A stretch of 64,000 nt of DNA from Paraburkholderia atlantica (GCF_009362785.1 NZ_WHNQ01000028.1:1-64000); one strand, 5' to 3'; shown: positions 52,752 to 62,824, counted from the first letter of the stretch. The notes: generated by a model from the sequence alone, not told the origin. Made by a program: numbers and translations.

Positions 52752-53159
52752 TCATTCGTGCAAGGCCAAACCTTTCACGGCCTTGTCGACGGCTTTCTTC
52801 GGTCCGTGCAGTGCGAGTCCAACGAGGTCGAGATTCGCCGCGTCCTCGGCGCGAAACACTGCGCGGTTCGCCGCGTCATGCCCCGTCGAAAACATCGCGT
52901 GCACATACGGCACGATTCTGAGCTCGCGCGACAGCGCCTGCCGATGCGCACCCTGCAGACCGGACCGGTCGGCGGCGAACACCATCATCGGCTGGCCAAG
53001 CATGCGGCCGTAGCGGTGCCCGGCGGCATCTTCGTACGGCTCGCCCAGCGCATCGGGCGCCGCGGCCGCGACGCCGGTCGCGAGAAACGCGACCACATTG
53101 AGCTTCTGCCAGACCGCGAGATCGCTGCGCACGATCAGCGCCACTTTGGTATCGAACAT
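52752..53159 (-). CDS. DUF2000 family protein
   Basis: 135 residues. The opening FDTKVALIVRSDLAVWQKLN, a middle YGRMLGQPMMVFAADR, and the ending LALHGPKKAVDKAVKGLAL match DUF2000, a small fold related to peptidyl-tRNA hydrolase 2. The function is unknown. It follows an AraC regulator by 44 bp on the same strand, an arrangement common for DUF2000. Confidence 0.8.
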   Translation of the reverse strand: MFDTKVALIVRSDLAVWQKLNVVAFLATGVAAAAPDALGEPYEDAAGHRYGRMLGQPMMVFAADRSGLQGAHRQALSRELRIVPYVHAMFSTGHDAANRAVFRAEDAANLDLVGLALHGPKKAVDKAVKGLALHE

Positions 53160-53203
53160 GATGACTCCTCGTTGAGCCGCTCATGATCGACGATGCCGCG
53201 CGA

Positions 53204-54049
53204 TCAGTCTGGAACGTTTGTGCACATCTGCCGATACGCGGCTGGCGTCATCCGGTACGCGCGACGAAACCAGCGGCCGAGATGGCTCTGGTCTGCAAAG
53301 CCCACTTCGGCGGCGACCTGCGCGGGCGTGCGGCCGGTTGCGAGCAGGCGCCGCGCGGCGCGCAGGCGCAAGCGCACCAGATACGCGTGCGGCGACGTGC
53401 CGAACGCGCGCTGAAACAGACGCGTCAACCTGAACCGGTCGATGCCGGCAAGTTCGGCGAGTTCGTCGAGCCCGAGATTGCCGTCCATATGTTCGTGCAA
53501 CAGATCGCGCACCCGCGCGATCGCCGGGGACGCGGCGGAGTCGCCGGTGAGCGGCGCGTCGCGCAACTGCGCGCCGAGTCGCAGCAGCAGACGATCGAGC
53601 GTCTGATCGCGCGCGAGCCTGCCCTCGTTGCCGTGAAGCGCGATGAAGGCCTGGCGGATCGCCTCGACTAGCGCTCGGTCATCGACGAGCGTATGGCCGA
53701 ACGCCGCTTCGACGCCGGCCAGCCCCGGCAGATCGAGCCGGTGCGCCGCGCGCTCGACCCAGGCTTGCGGCAGATACAGCATCGCGTACGTGAAGCCGCC
53801 CGCCTCGGGCGCGTGGCCGTCGTGCAGCGCGCCGGGCTCGATCAGGATCGCGCGGCCCGGCACGCTCGTGTGCAACGACCGATGACACTGGAAGCGTTGC
53901 ACGCCCTGCTCGGTGTAGCCGATCAACATGTCGTCGTGATCGTGCGGATCGTACGCGTGGCCGCTGAAATGCGCGCGCAGGCTCTCGATGCCGGTTTCGG
54001 CATCGCGGCGGGCGGTTAGCCAGTTGGCGGGATTGAGTGGAGTGGGCAT
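53204..54049 (-). CDS. AraC-family transcriptional regulator
   Basis: 281 residues. An N-terminal cupin-type sensing domain (FSGHAYDPHDHDDMLIGYTE, with the His residues on the beta strands) is followed by two helix-turn-helix motifs: LDELAELAGIDRFRLTRLF and PAQVAAEVGFADQSHLGRWF. It probably controls the downstream DUF2000 gene and itself. Confidence 0.87.
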   Translation of the reverse strand: MPTPLNPANWLTARRDAETGIESLRAHFSGHAYDPHDHDDMLIGYTEQGVQRFQCHRSLHTSVPGRAILIEPGALHDGHAPEAGGFTYAMLYLPQAWVERAAHRLDLPGLAGVEAAFGHTLVDDRALVEAIRQAFIALHGNEGRLARDQTLDRLLLRLGAQLRDAPLTGDSAASPAIARVRDLLHEHMDGNLGLDELAELAGIDRFRLTRLFQRAFGTSPHAYLVRLRLRAARRLLATGRTPAQVAAEVGFADQSHLGRWFRRAYRMTPAAYRQMCTNVPD

Positions 54050-54165
54050 GGATTGGAGCTGACGGCCGCGGGCGATGCGGCCAGCGGATAGTGTACGGCA
54101 GCGTCGGAAGCGGGACTGGCGGAGTTGCCAGCGTCACGCGCTTGCGAAGCGAGCCGCAACCGGGT

Positions 54166-54681
54166 TCACGGCTTCTTCGAGCGCGGGGGCTGGGCGTTGA
54201 CGAACGGGTTGTAGCCGTGCGGGCTCGCCGGCCGATCCGCTTGCTGATTCGCGCGGCGGCGCTTGCCGGGTCGTTGGTTGCCGGACAATTGCGCAAGCAG
54301 TTCTTGCGATTCCGCTTGCGCTGGCGATTCCGCTTCCGTTTCCGTTTCGTCCACCGGCGGTACGGCTTTTCTGCCGCGTCTCGCGGGCGTTGGTTCGGCG
54401 TGCGAGGCGACGCCCGCGATATGTTCGATCACGGACATGAAGGATGCCGTTGCCGATCGAACCGGCTGTCCGGGCAGCATCGTCAGCGCGACGATCTCGT
54501 GCAGTGAACGGCCATCGACGGAACGGCCCTGCACGGTGCCATGCCAGTCGACATTCGCCTGCGCGAAACCGCCGACGACACGTTCGAGCACAGCCGGCGA
54601 CAGCACCCCACCGTCGTACAAGCGGATGACGACGCTCTCGAAAATCTGAAACGAGGTGATGTGCGTTGCTTTCGGCGCCAC
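54166..54681 (-). CDS. Conserved hypothetical protein
   Basis: 171 residues starting with the GTG at 54681 (AGGCGAC upstream). An ordered N-terminal part (HITSFQIFESVVIRLYDGGV, NVDWHGTVQGRSVDGRSLHE) is followed by a long charged, disordered tail with RRGRKA and GKRRRANQQ. The basic tail could bind nucleic acid. I do not recognise a family. Confidence 0.6.
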   Translation of the reverse strand: MAPKATHITSFQIFESVVIRLYDGGVLSPAVLERVVGGFAQANVDWHGTVQGRSVDGRSLHEIVALTMLPGQPVRSATASFMSVIEHIAGVASHAEPTPARRGRKAVPPVDETETEAESPAQAESQELLAQLSGNQRPGKRRRANQQADRPASPHGYNPFVNAQPPRSKKP

Positions 54682-54920
54682 GGTTTGTCGCCTGGTGGGT
54701 TTGTCTTCCGGTTCTAGTCAGCAAATCACATGCCGAGGCGACCGCCCGTCATCACGAATTAGAGCGAACCGTCGGTCGGGCCGCGGGACGTCATCACGTC
54801 CCTGTCATATGGCATTGGGAAGATCGCGACGCCAGCCAGGCCCGCGACGTCGAGCGGTGTTGAGTCTTGCGGCAAAGAAAAAAAACGACGACCGACAACC
54901 CACACGACCCAGCTACGACC

Positions 54921-57428
54921 ATGAAAAGAAGCGCCTCGACACTCGCCGGTTTGGGAGTCATGCTTTCGCTCGCCGCTTGCGGCTCCGACAATGTCAGTTC
55001 GCCCGCCACCGGCTCGAGTGCCAGCGCGAATACCAGCACCAGCGTCACCGCGACGGGCATCGCCGCCGCGGGCGCGCCGATCGTCGGCGTCAGCGTCACG
55101 GTCACGGACAGCGACGGGAAGAGCACGCAGTCGAGCCTCACCGATGCGACCGGCAAGTTCACCGTGTCGATGACGGGCAAGGCGCCGTTCGTTCTGACCG
55201 CACCGTTCAACGATATCGACGGCACGCCGGCCACCCTGTCCTCGGTGATCAATCCCGCTCCCGCGTCGTCGGGTGCGGCGGTGTCCGTGGTCGCCAATCT
55301 GAATCCGCTGACCTCGCTGCTCACGCAGCGCGTGCTCGGGATCGTGCCCAATGGCGCGCCCACCGGCGCGCAAATCACGTCGGCGAAGATTTCCGCCAGC
55401 AGCATCGCCCAGGCCGACGCGGCGGTTGCGAGCGCGTTGCAGCCGCTGTTCACCGCGTTCAACGTGCCGGCCGCTACCGTCGCGGACCCGATCGGCACGC
55501 CCTATAAAGCGGATGCGAGCAACCCGCTCGACAACCTGTTCGATATCGCGCGCTTCACGGTGCACGCCGGCACGGTCGCCGCCGGCGTCGATGCCAACCG
55601 CGCGCAGGTTTCGATTCCGCCCACCGGCGCGGTCTCCGGCGCGATGCCGGCCGCCGCCGTGAGTTCGGCGTTAGCACTCAGCAACAGCACAACCACCACG
55701 CCGATTCAGCACGTGATCGTGGTGGTCGGCGAGAACCAGACTTTCGACGGCCTGTTCGGCGGCTACGTCGCGCCGGCCGGCCAGACGGTCAAGAACCTGC
55801 TGTCGGAAGGCATCATCAACGCGGACGGCACGCCGGGTCCGAACTTCGCGCTGGCCGCGCAGAACCAGGGCAAGCCGCAAACGGCCTACACGATCAATCC
55901 GACGCGCGGCGCCGCGTACGCGACACTGCCGCAGCCTGAACAGATCGGCATCGAAAACCTGCAGACCTTCACGACCGGCGGCGGCACGCCTGATACGCGC
56001 TTCCCGGCCACGCTGCCGAACGGGCCGTTCCAGATCACCAAGTACGTGCCGTACGCGCAGCAGGTCACCGCCGTCACGCCGTTGCTGACGCTCTACTCGA
56101 TGACTGGCGACCCGGTGCATCGCTTCTTCCAGATGTGGCAGCAAACCGGCGGCGATAACAGCAAGCTGGACATGTTCACGTGGGTGGCCACCACGGTCGG
56201 CCAGGGCGGCGACACGACCGGCATCACGCCGCAGAATCCGTCGCAGGGCGGCGAACTGATGGGCTTCATGAACATGTCGAGCGGCGATGCGCCGTATTTC
56301 CAGTCGCTCGCGCAAACCTATGCGGTGAGTGACAACTACCACCAGTCGGTCATGGGCGGCACCGGCGCCAACTTCTTCTCGATCGCGACGGCCGACCTGC
56401 CGTACTTCAACACGGCCGGCGCCGTCGCAACCCCGCCGGCCAATCAGATCGAGAATCCGAACCCGCTCGCGCAAACGGAGAACTTCTACACGCAGGACGG
56501 CTACGAGGGCGGCTCCTACGTGAACTGTTCGGATGCGAGCCAGCCCGGCGTGTCGGCGATCGTCAACTTCCTCGCCACGAAGAAGGTCGCCAGCAATTGC
56601 GACGCGGGCAAGTACTATCTCGTCAACAACTACAACCCCGGCTATGACCTGAACGGCAACGTCCAGCCGATCGGTCCGAACAACTACAACTATCCGCCGC
56701 AGACCGTGCCGACCATCGCCGAGGCGCTGGCCGCCAAGGGCGTGTCGTGGAAGTGGTACACAGGCGGACGCACCGCCAGCGATCTTGCCGCCGAAACTCA
56801 GCTGCTGCAACTCGCGAACGGTTTGCCCGCGGCGCAGGCGGCGGCGCTCGCGCAGGCGGCGCAGTACAACGTGATCGGCGATCCGCTGGTCGCGTCGAGC
56901 AAGGTGATGGGCACGCCCGCGCTGAAGGCCAACCTGACCGATCTGACGACGTTCACCAACGACATCAAGAACAGCACACTGCCCGCGGTGTCGTTCGTCG
57001 TGCCCAAGAACCTCGACAGCGGTCACCCCGGCTATTCGGCCCCGGCCACCTATGAGGCGTTTCTGAAGACCGTGATCGCCAACGTGCAGGCCAATCCGGC
57101 GCTGTGGGCGCACACAGCGATCCTGATCACCACCGACGAAGGCGGCGGCCACTTCGACACCGGCGCGATCCAGAACCTCGATTTCTTTGGCGATGGTCCG
57201 CGGATTCCGATGCTCGTGGTGTCGCCGTATGCCCGCAAGGGGATGGTCGACCACACGTACTACGATCATGCGTCGGTGCTCAAATTCATCGAACGCAACT
57301 GGCGCCTGCAGCCGCTGTCGACGCGTAGCCGCGACCGGCTGCCGAATCCGGTCACCTCGACGCAGAGCCCGTATCTGCCGGTCAACACGACCTCGATCGG
57401 CGACCTGATGGCGATGTTCAATTTCTGA
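54921..57428 (+). CDS. Secreted phosphoesterase (phospholipase C/AcpA family), lipoprotein
   Basis: 835 residues. The signal ends LSLAAC, a lipobox. Residues 40-120 look like an immunoglobulin/carboxypeptidase-regulatory beta domain (GAPIVGVSVTVTDSDGKS). From about 260 the alkaline-phosphatase-fold phosphoesterase domain begins with QHVIVVVGENQTFDGLFGGY (metal-site E-N and nucleophile T), followed by SDNYHQSVMGGTGANFF and ILITTDEGGGHFD near the C-terminus. It likely hydrolyses phosphate esters outside the cytoplasm. A terminator follows it. Confidence 0.88.
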   Translation: MKRSASTLAGLGVMLSLAACGSDNVSSPATGSSASANTSTSVTATGIAAAGAPIVGVSVTVTDSDGKSTQSSLTDATGKFTVSMTGKAPFVLTAPFNDIDGTPATLSSVINPAPASSGAAVSVVANLNPLTSLLTQRVLGIVPNGAPTGAQITSAKISASSIAQADAAVASALQPLFTAFNVPAATVADPIGTPYKADASNPLDNLFDIARFTVHAGTVAAGVDANRAQVSIPPTGAVSGAMPAAAVSSALALSNSTTTTPIQHVIVVVGENQTFDGLFGGYVAPAGQTVKNLLSEGIINADGTPGPNFALAAQNQGKPQTAYTINPTRGAAYATLPQPEQIGIENLQTFTTGGGTPDTRFPATLPNGPFQITKYVPYAQQVTAVTPLLTLYSMTGDPVHRFFQMWQQTGGDNSKLDMFTWVATTVGQGGDTTGITPQNPSQGGELMGFMNMSSGDAPYFQSLAQTYAVSDNYHQSVMGGTGANFFSIATADLPYFNTAGAVATPPANQIENPNPLAQTENFYTQDGYEGGSYVNCSDASQPGVSAIVNFLATKKVASNCDAGKYYLVNNYNPGYDLNGNVQPIGPNNYNYPPQTVPTIAEALAAKGVSWKWYTGGRTASDLAAETQLLQLANGLPAAQAAALAQAAQYNVIGDPLVASSKVMGTPALKANLTDLTTFTNDIKNSTLPAVSFVVPKNLDSGHPGYSAPATYEAFLKTVIANVQANPALWAHTAILITTDEGGGHFDTGAIQNLDFFGDGPRIPMLVVSPYARKGMVDHTYYDHASVLKFIERNWRLQPLSTRSRDRLPNPVTSTQSPYLPVNTTSIGDLMAMFNF

Positions 57429-57448
57429 TCGACGAGGGTATCGAAAGA

Positions 57449-57476
57449 ACGGTGGGGCTTTCGCTCCACCGTTTTT
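57449..57476 (+). terminator. Rho-independent terminator after the phosphoesterase
   Basis: ACGGTGG and CCACCGT pair around a ten-base loop, followed by five T. It sits just before the peroxidase gene. Confidence 0.8.
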
Positions 57477-57494
57477 CGTTGAAACGACGCACGC

Positions 57495-58832
57495 ATGCAG
57501 ATGATTCGAGATTGCTTCATTGCCGCCTTCGCCGCCTCTACGCTGAGCATCAGCTTTTCGGCCACCGCGCAAGCGCCGTCGGGCAATACACCGGCGGCGA
57601 GTGGCTTGGCCGCGGCGTCGAAGGCGGCGCCCAGGGCGGCCGCCAAAGTGTCGGTGCAAAGATGGGTTCGCTACCCCGCGAGCGCCGCCGCGTTGAGCCC
57701 GCGAGCCGAACTCGGCAAGCAGATCTTCTTCGACGCGTCGCTATCGGCCTCGGGGAAGATGTCGTGCGCGAGCTGCCATAGTCCCGAGCATGCCTACGGT
57801 CCGCCTAACGGCCTTGCCGTGCAACTGGGCGGCGCCGACATGCGCCAGCCCAGTACGCGTTCGGTGCCGTCGCTGCGCTATCTGAGCTACACGCCGCTGT
57901 TCACCCGGCACTTCTATACGCCCGCCTCGGAAGATACCGAGGACGAAGGACCGACGGGCGGCTTCATGCGCGACGGAGCCGCCGCATCGTTGCACGATCA
58001 GGCATCGATGCCGATGCTCAATCCCAACGAGATGGCCAACCATAGCGCGGCCGAAGTCGTCGCGAAGCTGCAGCACAGCGCCTATGCCGACACCTTCAGG
58101 AAAGTCTTCGGCGCCCAGGTCTTCTCGCAAACGGATAAGGCGTTCGCGCACATCGGCGAAGCACTCGAAGCATTTCAGAGCGAGGACGCGAGCTTCCATC
58201 CGTACACGAGCAAGTTCGATGCGGCGATGTCGGGCAATGCGGACTTCACCGCGCAGGAACTGCGCGGCTACGCGCTGTTCAACAACCCCGACAAGGGCAA
58301 TTGCGCGAAGTGCCATCTGGACGCGCCGGGGCCCGGCGGACGGCCGGCGCAGTTCGCCGACTTTTCGTTCATCGCGCTGGGCGTGCCGCGCAACCCCGAA
58401 ATTCCGGCCAATCGCGATCCGAAGTATTTCGACCTCGGGCTGTGCGGCCCCTATCGCTCGGATCTGGCAAAGGAAACCGGCTTCTGCGGCATGTTCAAGT
58501 CACCGACGCTGCGCAACGTCGCGACGCGCTCGGTGTTTTTTCACAACGGCCGCTTTCATAAGCTGGAGGACGTGCTGCGCTTCTATGTCGAGCGCGATAC
58601 CAAGCCGGGAAAGTGGTATCCGAAGGGAGCCAACGGCAAGGTCGACAAATTCGACGATCTGCCGCCGCGCTATCGCGACAACGTCGACCTCGCGGACGCG
58701 CCGATGGATCGGAAGCTCGGCGGCAAGCCCGCGCTGAGCGACACGGAGATTCGCGACGTCATCGCATTCCTGCAGACGCTGAACGACGGCTATTCGGTCA
58801 CGTCAGGCGGGCCGAAGGCGCCGGTGCGATAA
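57495..58832 (+). CDS. Di-heme cytochrome c peroxidase family protein
   Basis: 445 residues with a signal peptide (CFIAAFAASTLSISFSATAQA). Two haem c sites are present: C91-A-S-C-H95 and C270-A-K-C-H274. LGKQIFFDASLSASGKMSC and FKSPTLRNVATRSVFFHNGR are typical of the MauG/CcpA family. It acts in the periplasm as a peroxidase or in oxidative modification. It lies on the same strand just after the phosphoesterase terminator. Confidence 0.88.
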   Translation: MQMIRDCFIAAFAASTLSISFSATAQAPSGNTPAASGLAAASKAAPRAAAKVSVQRWVRYPASAAALSPRAELGKQIFFDASLSASGKMSCASCHSPEHAYGPPNGLAVQLGGADMRQPSTRSVPSLRYLSYTPLFTRHFYTPASEDTEDEGPTGGFMRDGAAASLHDQASMPMLNPNEMANHSAAEVVAKLQHSAYADTFRKVFGAQVFSQTDKAFAHIGEALEAFQSEDASFHPYTSKFDAAMSGNADFTAQELRGYALFNNPDKGNCAKCHLDAPGPGGRPAQFADFSFIALGVPRNPEIPANRDPKYFDLGLCGPYRSDLAKETGFCGMFKSPTLRNVATRSVFFHNGRFHKLEDVLRFYVERDTKPGKWYPKGANGKVDKFDDLPPRYRDNVDLADAPMDRKLGGKPALSDTEIRDVIAFLQTLNDGYSVTSGGPKAPVR

Positions 58833-58855
58833 CGAGTCGAGTCGTTGATATCGGT

Positions 58856-59452
58856 CTATGCGAGCAGTCGTAACGCATCCGCGAGCGACAGCACCGTTGT
58901 GCGTGAAGCGAATGCCGTAGCAAACAGATGTTCATGAACCACCTGGTCCGGGTCGAAACAGCAATCCTTGACCGTGTACAAGCGGAAGTCCGCGTCGCTC
59001 GCGTACGCGACCGAGGAGAGCACGACTCCGGTCGACGCGATGCCGACCATGATCAGCGAATCGATACCTTGCGCGGAGAGTCGCGCCTCCAGATCGGTGC
59101 CGAAGAACACGCTCGCACGATGCGCGATGACGAGCGGTTCGTTGGCCTGCTGGCCCAACTCCGGCGCGGTCCGGTCTTCGAGGAACAGGCCGAGGTTTTT
59201 GATTCCCTGCCCATTCCTGTTCAACGGGCTGACTTCCGGATAGCCCGGACTGAACCGGAGATTGGCGAAATAGACGCTGACGCCTTTGGCCCTCGCCGCG
59301 TCGCATAACCTGCGCGTATTGGCGAGCAACGCCGGCGCGACCGATGGAAACAGTCCGAGAATGTCGGTCTGGTAGTGCATCACGATAAGCGCGGTTCGCG
59401 ATGGTGCGATGGTCTCGTTCGCGATGCCGTCAGAACCTGTGCTGGTTGTCAT
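58856..59452 (-). CDS. Isochorismatase-fold protein lacking canonical catalytic residues
   Basis: 198 residues. The isochorismatase fold is clear: TALIVMHYQTDILGLF at the start and DSLIMVGIASTGVVLSSVAY in the core. In active cysteine hydrolases the first motif has Asp where H26 stands, and the core motif has a Cys where Val is found. Loss of the Cys also occurs in true isochorismatases, but loss of Asp is unusual. The ATG at 59452 follows AAAGGTGG. The substrate is unknown, and a non-catalytic role is possible. Confidence 0.8.
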   Translation of the reverse strand: MTTSTGSDGIANETIAPSRTALIVMHYQTDILGLFPSVAPALLANTRRLCDAARAKGVSVYFANLRFSPGYPEVSPLNRNGQGIKNLGLFLEDRTAPELGQQANEPLVIAHRASVFFGTDLEARLSAQGIDSLIMVGIASTGVVLSSVAYASDADFRLYTVKDCCFDPDQVVHEHLFATAFASRTTVLSLADALRLLA

Positions 59453-59673
59453 CTGCCACCTTTGTCCCGGTTCCACGTCCTGTTGTCAGAGCGGCCGTTT
59501 CGATGCCGTGGAAATCATACTTCATCGCATCGCGGGAGCGAGCATCGGCTCCGCCCGACGCCTATTCCACCCACTTCAACGGTGCCGCCCGCTTGCTACA
59601 CTACGTACCGAGGTCGCCGGCACTCCCGCAAGGGTAGTGAAGCACCTGCGACGTAACTTCGCAAAAACAGAGG

Positions 59674-60681
59674 ATGAGCATCCAAATGACGCTTTCGACG
59701 AGAAAATTTGGTCGTACCGGCTGGAATGTGTCGGAAATCGGTTTCGGGGCATGGGCGATCGGCGGCTCGTGGGGCAGCGTTGCGGAAGATGACGCCAAGG
59801 CCGCGCTGAACGCCGCGCTCGACAACGGTGTCACGTTCCTCGACACCGCCGATGTCTACGGCGACGGCCGCTCGGAACGGATCATCCGGGACGTGCTGCG
59901 GCAACGAGGCGGCGAACGCCCCATCGTCGCCACGAAGCTCGGGCGCCGACTCGATCCGCATGTGACCAGCGGCTATCTGAACAAGCGCGAGCTCGAAGCT
60001 TTCATCGACCGGAGCCGTTCGAACCTCGGCGTCGACACGCTCGACCTGGTGCAGCTGCATTGCCCGCCCACCGAGGTCTATTACCGTCCCGAAGTGTTCG
60101 ACGCAATGGACGACTTCGTCGCCGCCGGCAAGATCCGCTACTACGGCGTGTCGGTCGAAAAAGTCGAAGAAGCGCTGAAGGCGATCGAATACCCGAACGT
60201 GGTTTCGGTGCAGATCATCTACAACATGTTCCGTCAGCGCCCCGCCGATCTGTTCTTCAGGCAGGCGCAACAGAAAGACGTTGCGGTCATCGCGCGCGTG
60301 CCTCTGGCTAGCGGCATGCTCACGGGCAAGATGTCCGCGGAATCGGTTTTCGCGTCGGACGATCATCGTGCATTCAATCGGCATGGCGAGGCGTTCGACG
60401 TCGGCGAGACGTTCTCCGGCGTGCCCTACGACGTCGCGTTGAAAGCGGTCGACGAACTGCGCGGCCTCGTCCCCGTGGACGCCTCCATGGCGCAGCTGGC
60501 CCTGCGCTGGATCCTGATGGAGGAGGCCGTCTCCGTCATCATCCCTGGCAGTAAAAACGCGGCCCAGGCGGCGTCGAACGTGTCGGCCGCAAACCTCGCG
60601 CCGCTGTCCGACGAGGTCATGCAACGGGTCCGGGACGTCTATCAGCACCATATCGCGCCCCACGTCCACCAGCGCTGGTAA
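59674..60681 (+). CDS. Aldo/keto reductase
   Basis: 335 residues, (beta/alpha)8 barrel. The catalytic set is visible: Asp in FLDTADVYGDG, Tyr in the same motif, Lys in VATKLGRR and His in LVQLHCPP. The NADPH site is IIPGSKNAAQA near the C-terminus. It resembles the YghZ/general-stress aldo/keto reductase group. A second ATG at 59686 is a possible start. It stands alone, divergent from the isochorismatase-fold gene. Confidence 0.88.
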   Translation: MSIQMTLSTRKFGRTGWNVSEIGFGAWAIGGSWGSVAEDDAKAALNAALDNGVTFLDTADVYGDGRSERIIRDVLRQRGGERPIVATKLGRRLDPHVTSGYLNKRELEAFIDRSRSNLGVDTLDLVQLHCPPTEVYYRPEVFDAMDDFVAAGKIRYYGVSVEKVEEALKAIEYPNVVSVQIIYNMFRQRPADLFFRQAQQKDVAVIARVPLASGMLTGKMSAESVFASDDHRAFNRHGEAFDVGETFSGVPYDVALKAVDELRGLVPVDASMAQLALRWILMEEAVSVIIPGSKNAAQAASNVSAANLAPLSDEVMQRVRDVYQHHIAPHVHQRW

Positions 60682-60774
60682 CGGCAACGCGGTGGCGGCT
60701 TCGCCGCCCGCGCATTCGACATGCAGCGAGCACTCGGAGTAAATTGTGTTGGCATCTCGACTCTGGAGAACCTC

Positions 60775-61173
60775 ATGACAGACATCGCACTTGCACGCAA
60801 AGATGCTTGCCTCGCAGTGGTTCATGCGGTATTGACGGACTTGAGCGACGACAGCAATCTGATCGGCGCGGCGCTGCGTGTTGCGGATTACCTCGTCGAT
60901 GATCTCGAAGGCAAGATCACCGAGACCGACGCCATCCTGCTCGCGGTCACCTCGCTAACCAAGGTCAATCGCGCGATTCGCGAGTGGAACGACGTGGACG
61001 GCAACACGATGGATGCGATGAGAGTCGCGGACTTCGTCATCGATGAGCAACTGCACGGGTACGACAGCGCCACCATTCCGCATCAACCGATTTCGTCCGC
61101 GGAAAGAATCGAGGCGCGAGAGGCTGCGGTGATCCGGCCGACGGGCTCGCCGGTGCGGCCCGTTCACCACTGA
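60775..61173 (+). CDS. Hypothetical acidic protein
   Basis: 132 residues, helical and acidic, with a region rich in Asp and Glu (VADYLVDDLEGKITETDAIL). CTGGAGAACCTC precedes the ATG at 60775. No signal peptide, membrane segment or family motif is recognised. Confidence 0.6.
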   Translation: MTDIALARKDACLAVVHAVLTDLSDDSNLIGAALRVADYLVDDLEGKITETDAILLAVTSLTKVNRAIREWNDVDGNTMDAMRVADFVIDEQLHGYDSATIPHQPISSAERIEAREAAVIRPTGSPVRPVHH

Positions 61174-61183
61174 GTTTCGTAGC

Positions 61184-62824
61184 TCACTGCGGGCGCGCTA
61201 CCGCCGGACGTTTCAGCGGCTGCAGCGTGGCCATCGCAAGCCCCGCTCCAGCGAACGCACACGCGGCGCAGACGAGCGCGACGGCGCGCAGCGCGTCGGT
61301 CATCGACTCGGCTTGCGCGCGCGCCACGGCTGCCTCTCGCGGCGTAGGCGAGGCGCCCGCTGCCGCTCCCGCTTGCTCGACCGGCGCCAGCAGTTGCCCG
61401 CGCTGGCGTACATCTTGCGGTACATGCAGTTCGTCGAGGCGGACCGATAGCGCCGCGTGATGCGACCACACGAAGACGATGCCGAGCACCGCAATCGCCA
61501 GCAGGCCCGCCACGCGCGCAACGGCGTTATTGATGCCGGACGCCACTCCTGTGCGGTCGCTCGGCACCGCGCCCATCACGGTCGTGGTGAGCGGCGCGAC
61601 GGTGATCGTCATGCCGAGCCCGAGCACGACGAGCGCGGGGAAAAATCCAGCCAGATAGCTGCCGCGCACGAACGGCAGCGCCAGCAGCGCGAACCCGATT
61701 CCGGCAACGCCCGGGCCAACGGTCAGCAGCGCGCGCGAACCGAAGCGGTTCGTCAGACCGCCGGTGAAGCGCGATAGCAATCCGATGATGACCGGCACCG
61801 GCAACAGCGCCGCGCCCGCTTGGGTCGCGGTGTAGTCATGCGCGCGGATCAGCGTGAACGGCAGGAAGAAGAACGCGCCGCCAAGGCCGAAGTAAAGCAG
61901 CAGTGTGACGAGGTTGGCACCCGTGAAGTCGCGCGAGCGAAACAGGTCGAGCGGCACCATCGGGTTCGGGCTGCGCGCCTCGATGATCACGAATACCGCG
62001 AGCATCAGTACGCCGGCGCCAATCGCACAGAACACGAGCGGATGCCCGAAGCCACGCGCCGACGCCTCGGTCAGGCCGAACGTCAGCGCGGCAAGTCCGG
62101 TGGCCGCGCTCAGTGCGCCGGGCCAGTCGAGCTGTCGAGGCGCATCGGCCCTGTGGCTGTTGGGCACCGCCAGAATGGCGAGCGCGATCGTCAGCGCCGC
62201 GAGCGGGACGTTCAGGAAGAAGATCGCACGCCACGACCACGCGTCGACGAGCCAGCCGCCGGCCACCGGCCCCACGGCCGACGTGATCGCGCCGACGCCC
62301 GCCCAGGTGCCGATTGCCCGTCCGCGCGCGGCGTCGTCGAACACCGCGCCGATGATCGCGAGACTGCTAGGTACCAGCAGTGACGCGCCGATGCCTTGAA
62401 CCGCTCGCGCGGCGACCAGCGCCGGCGCATTCGGTGCAAACCCGCAAGCAGCCGACGCCAGCGTGAACAGCGCGACGCCCGCCACGAACACCGTGCGCCG
62501 GCCGAGTTTGTCGCCCATCGATCCGCCGACCAGCACGAGCGAGCCGAGAAACAGCAGATACGCGTTGACGACCCACTGCATCGCCGCGACGCTCGCGCCG
62601 AGTTCGCTCTGAATGGACGGCAGCGCGACGTTGACGACGGAGCCATCGATGAACGCCATGCTCGAACCAGCGATGGTCGCGGCGAGCGCGAGCCGCTTGC
62701 GCGGGCACGGGCGGTCAATCGTGAGGGGCTGGGTGCGGATGACGAGTTCGTCGCACGGACTCGCCTGCGCGGCAATGATGCGCGCCGTATTCGGCTTGCT
62801 GCCTGGATGATCCGGCTTGGCCAC
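61184..62824 (-). CDS. MFS multidrug exporter, DHA2 (14-helix EmrB/QacA) family
   Basis: 546 residues. Motif D1 ATIAGSSMAFIDGSVVNVAL, motif A MGDKLGRRTVFVAG, and the motif C region SAVGPVAGGWLVDAWSW identify drug:H+ antiporter-2. The GTG at 62824 follows GGGAGGGAGC and is preferred over an ATG at 62872. There is an extra hydrophilic loop with RQRGQLLAPVEQAGA before the last helix. The substrate is unknown. It converges with the hypothetical gene 60775-61173. Confidence 0.88.
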   Translation of the reverse strand: MAKPDHPGSKPNTARIIAAQASPCDELVIRTQPLTIDRPCPRKRLALAATIAGSSMAFIDGSVVNVALPSIQSELGASVAAMQWVVNAYLLFLGSLVLVGGSMGDKLGRRTVFVAGVALFTLASAACGFAPNAPALVAARAVQGIGASLLVPSSLAIIGAVFDDAARGRAIGTWAGVGAITSAVGPVAGGWLVDAWSWRAIFFLNVPLAALTIALAILAVPNSHRADAPRQLDWPGALSAATGLAALTFGLTEASARGFGHPLVFCAIGAGVLMLAVFVIIEARSPNPMVPLDLFRSRDFTGANLVTLLLYFGLGGAFFFLPFTLIRAHDYTATQAGAALLPVPVIIGLLSRFTGGLTNRFGSRALLTVGPGVAGIGFALLALPFVRGSYLAGFFPALVVLGLGMTITVAPLTTTVMGAVPSDRTGVASGINNAVARVAGLLAIAVLGIVFVWSHHAALSVRLDELHVPQDVRQRGQLLAPVEQAGAAAGASPTPREAAVARAQAESMTDALRAVALVCAACAFAGAGLAMATLQPLKRPAVARPQ

